From Deltaproteobacteria bacterium (lineage in GTDB: Bacteria > Desulfobacterota > Desulfobacteria > Desulfobacterales > Desulfobacteraceae): 7,390 nt of DNA. This document shows, piece by piece, positions 5,658 to 7,390 of this stretch. A program made the translations under genes and the position numbers. Positions within the stretch are counted from its first letter, which is position 1. Every line of letters begins with the position of its first letter. The notes below the pieces were generated by a model that worked only from the letters and a program-made list of their open reading frames with translations, was not told where the DNA came from and ran no database searches. The DNA is taken from NCBI GenBank assembly GCA_019314105.1, contig JAFCZY010000106.1, positions 1 through 7,390 on the forward strand. The letters run 5' to 3'.

Positions 5658-6293
5658 TTATTCATTTATCTGTAAAACATCCGCGATCTCATCCATTAAA
5701 TCCACATTAAAATCTGCGTTCATTTCCGGCTTTTTAAATGCCGCAAATCTTACTTTTGCCCTGACTGCTGCCTGCCGGTCATAATCAGAGTCCCCAATAA
5801 AAAGAATTTCATCCGGCTGAAGATCAAATCTTTCCATTATTAACAACAATTGCTCTGGATCCGGCTTTGGTTTTTTGACTTTTGCGGATGTCATTACCAC
5901 TTCAAAATAGTCTTCCAGATGAAAATCCTGGAGTACCTTTTCCATGGTATTGGTCCGGTTGGTGGCAATTCCCCGGATATAGCCGTTGTCTTTCAGTTTT
6001 ATGAGGAGTTCTTTAAGGCCCTTTTCCATGGACATAAACTGAATGAATTTTTTATACCCGATATTTTCAAGGCGATCATATACACTTGAAAGGTCATCCA
6101 TTTCCGGAAAAAGATATTCAATCGCCCCTTTTACTGTCATCATATGAACATTGACAAACTGTTCGTCATTCAACGCAGACTTACCAAAAGCCTGTAACAC
6201 TTCATCATAATATTTTCTGTTGGCCACGGCCGTGTCAAACATGACACCGTCACAATCAAATACCACTGCTTTTATTTTTGAAATATCCATCAT
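5658..6293 (-). CDS. HAD-superfamily phosphatase (subfamily IA, phosphoglycolate-phosphatase-like)
   Basis: The 211-residue cytoplasmic protein has all four HAD motifs. Motif I is Phe-Asp13-Cys-Asp15-Gly-Val, with Asp13 the likely nucleophile and Asp15 the acid/base. Motif II is Ala-Thr111-Asn, motif III Lys141-Pro-Lys-Pro-Asp-Pro, and motif IV Gly-Asp168-Ser-Asp-Tyr-Asp172. A helical cap lies at about 20-90, as in Gph/PpaX-type enzymes. The substrate cannot be read from sequence. It lies between the DUF1573 gene (28 bases upstream) and sat (123 bases downstream). The leader is A/T-rich; the nearest AGGA is about 18 bases from the ATG, so initiation may be coupled to upstream translation. Met1 and Met2 are adjacent and cannot be distinguished. 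The HAD-IA group includes pyrophosphatase PpaX, of interest next to a PPi-producing enzyme. Confidence 0.88.
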   Translation of the reverse strand: MMDISKIKAVVFDCDGVMFDTAVANRKYYDEVLQAFGKSALNDEQFVNVHMMTVKGAIEYLFPEMDDLSSVYDRLENIGYKKFIQFMSMEKGLKELLIKLKDNGYIRGIATNRTNTMEKVLQDFHLEDYFEVVMTSAKVKKPKPDPEQLLLIMERFDLQPDEILFIGDSDYDRQAAVRAKVRFAAFKKPEMNADFNVDLMDEIADVLQINE

Positions 6294-6321
6294 TATTTTT
6301 TATAAAAAAAGTCCTGTGAGC

Positions 6322-7068
6322 TTAAGATTTTGATTTCTGTTTTTTAAGAAAAATGGCATACACTCTTATGGTGAGCGTGGGCCGGTACCGGCTGTCTGTT
6401 TTAAGGGTCAGCAGATCATACAAATCATCTGCTTTATCTGATGTGCTTTTAATCTTTATCTGCCAGGATTTCTCATCTCCTTTTGGTTCCATCAGCTGTG
6501 CTTTAATCTTTGTATTGATCTTTTGTTCCATCCCCAGGATTGAAAATTTGTATTTTTCAGAAGGGGTAATGGTTACAACGGATTTCAATGTTTCACCGGG
6601 GGTTCCCTTCAGGTAAACCGATACAGGATTAATCTCCACAACTTTCTCAACCGGCCCTGTGACAACCAGGTTAAATTTTCTTTTTTCCAGGTTAAATTTT
6701 CTTTTTTCCGAATCATCGGTTTTGACCCGAATAACTTTTTTCATGGTCTTTCCGCCGTACCCATTGGTTTTAAAACTTACCTTTATTTTGCCTTCCCCGC
6801 CCGGGGGAATTTCCCTGTCAAAGGAGTGTTTGTCACACCCTCAGGGAGGCAGAACATTATTTATGGTAAGAAGGGAATCTCCTTTATTTTTAATGATAAA
6901 CTCATGGACGACATGAGATCCTTCCGGTACTGATTCAAACGTGAAAACCGGATGATCGATTTTAACCTTTGGTTTAATTTCCGGCTTTACTTTTACCTGC
7001 GCAATTCCCTGGTGAGCCAGGCAAAATACAAGAAACAATATGACTATAATGATATATTTTTTTTTAAT
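6322..7068 (-). CDS. Exported DUF1573-type protein with in-frame UGA: probable selenoprotein
   Basis: The reading frame runs 248 codons with one internal TGA (codon 76, 6843-6841); no frameshift is needed. Residues 1-23 form a classic signal peptide (Met-Lys-Lys-Lys, hydrophobic core 5-18, cleavage after Gly-Ile-Ala23), so the mature protein is periplasmic. Residues about 34-120 match DUF1573, an Ig-like beta-sandwich family of unknown function: Pro-Val-Phe-x-Phe, then Phe-x-Ile-x-Asn-x-Gly, Leu-x-Ile-x-x-Val, Pro-Pro-Gly-Gly-Glu-Gly and a final strand ending Val-Lys-Thr-Asp-Asp. The family's Cys-Gly-Cys appears as UGA-Gly77-Cys78, and Cys78 is the only Cys left after signal cleavage. Residues 135-248 look like a second beta domain. 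The start is ATT at 7068 behind AGGAGG. A 21-bp duplication encodes Glu-Lys-Arg-Lys-Phe-Asn-Leu twice (121-134). A pseudogene or sequence error remains possible. Confidence 0.72.
6668..6709 (-). repeat. Perfect 21-bp in-frame tandem duplication inside the DUF1573 gene
   Basis: Positions 6668-6688 and 6689-6709 are identical. On the minus strand they add a second Glu-Lys-Arg-Lys-Phe-Asn-Leu copy (residues 121-127 and 128-134) at the link between the DUF1573 domain and the C-terminal domain. Full nucleotide identity suggests a recent event, possibly promoted by the A-rich tracts in the unit. Confidence 0.95.
6793..6840 (-). promoter_or_regulatory. Candidate bacterial SECIS element downstream of the UGA
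   Basis: TTCCCC (6809-6804) pairs with GGGGAA (6798-6793), closing a 5-base loop CGGGC whose second to fourth bases are G. The loop begins after 37 bases following the UGA, at the far end of the range usually accepted for bacterial SECIS. A second hairpin, GGGTGT/ACACTCC with loop GACAA and a bulged U (6840-6823), directly follows the UGA but its loop is too close for a standard SECIS. Bacterial SECIS elements vary greatly, so this is supportive only. Confidence 0.4.
6841..6843 (-). other. In-frame TGA, candidate selenocysteine codon (Sec76)
   Basis: This TGA replaces the first Cys of the DUF1573 Cys-Gly-Cys motif. On both sides the same frame encodes recognisable family sequence (Leu-Thr-Ile-Asn-Asn-Val before, Gly-Cys-Asp and Pro-Pro-Gly-Gly-Glu-Gly after). 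Sec in place of a conserved Cys is the classic selenoprotein signature. Confidence 0.65.
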
Positions 7069-7083
7069 GGTTTAGTCCCTCCT
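7066..7083 (-). promoter_or_regulatory. Perfect AGGAGG ribosome site preceding an ATT start codon
   Basis: AGGAGG (7083-7078) is followed after 9 bases by ATT (7068-7066), which opens Lys-Lys-Lys and a full signal peptide. An in-frame TAA at 7074-7072 excludes any earlier start. No ATG, GTG or TTG occurs until a TTG at 7038, 39 bases from the ribosome site and inside the hydrophobic core. ATT is a rare but known initiator, as in infC. A miscalled base is the alternative. Confidence 0.6.
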
Positions 7084-7096
7084 GGTTTTTATTAAA

Positions 7097-7390
7097 TCAA
7101 GGTTGAAAAAGCTGTTCATTGATCATAGAACAGATCCCTTTTTCCTGTTCTATCTTTTCCCCGTCAATGGTCAAAACTTTAACCGCCCCCATTAATGCAT
7201 TGGTTAATATAATATTGGGATATGAATAAAACACCTCTTTGGGTATCCTTTTTTTTTGGATATCATACCCCCTGTCCGACAGAATCGTCAACACAGATTT
7301 CAATGTCACCCCATCCAGCACATGATCGGATTCAGGAACCCATACCGTATTGTCTTTTATGGCAATGATACTTGCGGTGTTGGTTTCAGA
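7097..7390 (-). CDS. Class IV aminotransferase (aminodeoxychorismate-lyase-like), C-terminal part, cut by window edge
   Basis: The last 97 residues of a PLP-dependent fold-type IV enzyme are visible; the frame is open to the window edge. The Ser-Glu-Thr-Asn-Thr-Ala-Ser-Ile segment at the edge matches the conserved Glu-x-x-x-Ala/Ser-Asn block that contacts PLP. It is followed by the Leu-Asp-Gly-Val-Thr-Leu-x-x-Val-Leu helix start and Leu-Thr-Asn-Ala-Leu-Met-Gly-Ala-Val, close to the Asn-Ala-Leu-Met stretch of PabC, which makes p-aminobenzoate for folate. Branched-chain or D-amino-acid aminotransferases are alternatives, and the catalytic Lys lies outside the window. A GTG at 7321 should not be taken as the start because homologous sequence continues upstream of it. 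Its TGA stop is 13 bases before the ribosome site of the DUF1573 gene, suggesting one transcript. Confidence 0.85.
   Translation of the reverse strand, partial: SETNTASIIAIKDNTVWVPESDHVLDGVTLKSVLTILSDRGYDIQKKRIPKEVFYSYPNIILTNALMGAVKVLTIDGEKIEQEKGICSMINEQLFQP

Noticed and set aside
6745..6843. Frameshift or two independent genes instead of one DUF1573 gene
   Set aside because: Both halves are in the same frame and the 32 codons after the TGA encode continuous family sequence, so no frameshift is needed. The ATG at 6744 would start in mid-domain, and no signal peptide precedes it.
6841..6843. TGA read as tryptophan or simple readthrough
   Set aside because: The position is a conserved Cys in the family, not Trp, and the other genes here end normally, trmD and sat included. 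The aminotransferase itself stops at TGA (7097-7099), so TGA is not generally recoded.
7057..7065. A9 homopolymer (minus strand) as a phase-variation tract
   Set aside because: Nine bases encoding three Lys at the start of a signal peptide is ordinary in an AT-rich leader. There is no sign of out-of-frame variants in a single sequence.
7018..7068. Lipoprotein signal in the DUF1573 protein
   Set aside because: Cys16 sits within the hydrophobic core and is preceded by Leu-Val-Phe, which lacks the small residue normally at -1 of a lipobox. A signal peptidase I site after Ala23 fits better.

Overview
The window looks like part of the genome of a sulfate-reducing deltaproteobacterium (Desulfobacterota, probably Desulfobacterales). 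The evidence is a dissimilatory-type ATP sulfurylase (Sat) with its Cys/His metal site, a translation/RNA-modification operon in the order usual for that group, moderate GC, and a likely selenoprotein, a protein class common in that order. The assignment is inferred from gene content; no species is claimed.

Region 1 (1-4113, + strand) is one tightly packed operon for ribosome maturation and RNA modification. It holds the tail of a KH-domain protein (khpA), rimM, trmD, a second SPOUT methyltransferase of the PF09936 type, rplS, rnhB, yraN and rsmI. Genes overlap or lie within about 50 bp of each other. An 11-bp tandem duplication sits at the rimM/trmD junction and small hairpins flank rplS. 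Apart from these details the region is ordinary core genome.

Region 2 (4114-4256) separates convergent operons. It contains a strong terminator oriented for sat on the minus strand, possibly also serving the plus operon.

Region 3 (7390-4257, - strand) reads, in transcription order: the C-terminal part of a class IV aminotransferase (PabC-like, cut by the window edge), a secreted DUF1573-type protein, a HAD phosphatase, an AT-rich leader with a perfect inverted repeat, and sat. Sat activates sulfate to APS for respiration.

The main discovery candidate is the DUF1573 gene at 7068-6322. Naive ORF calling splits it into two fragments, but both lie in the same frame and are separated only by one in-frame TGA (6843-6841). 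That TGA falls where the family's conserved Cys-Gly-Cys motif begins, giving Sec-Gly-Cys, and the remaining Cys is the only one in the mature protein. A hairpin with a G-rich apical loop lies downstream at a distance compatible with a bacterial SECIS. I therefore read it as a probable exported selenoprotein. The same gene appears to start at an ATT codon behind a perfect AGGAGG, which restores a textbook signal peptide, and it carries a recent-looking 21-bp in-frame duplication. Pseudogenisation or sequence error is the main alternative.
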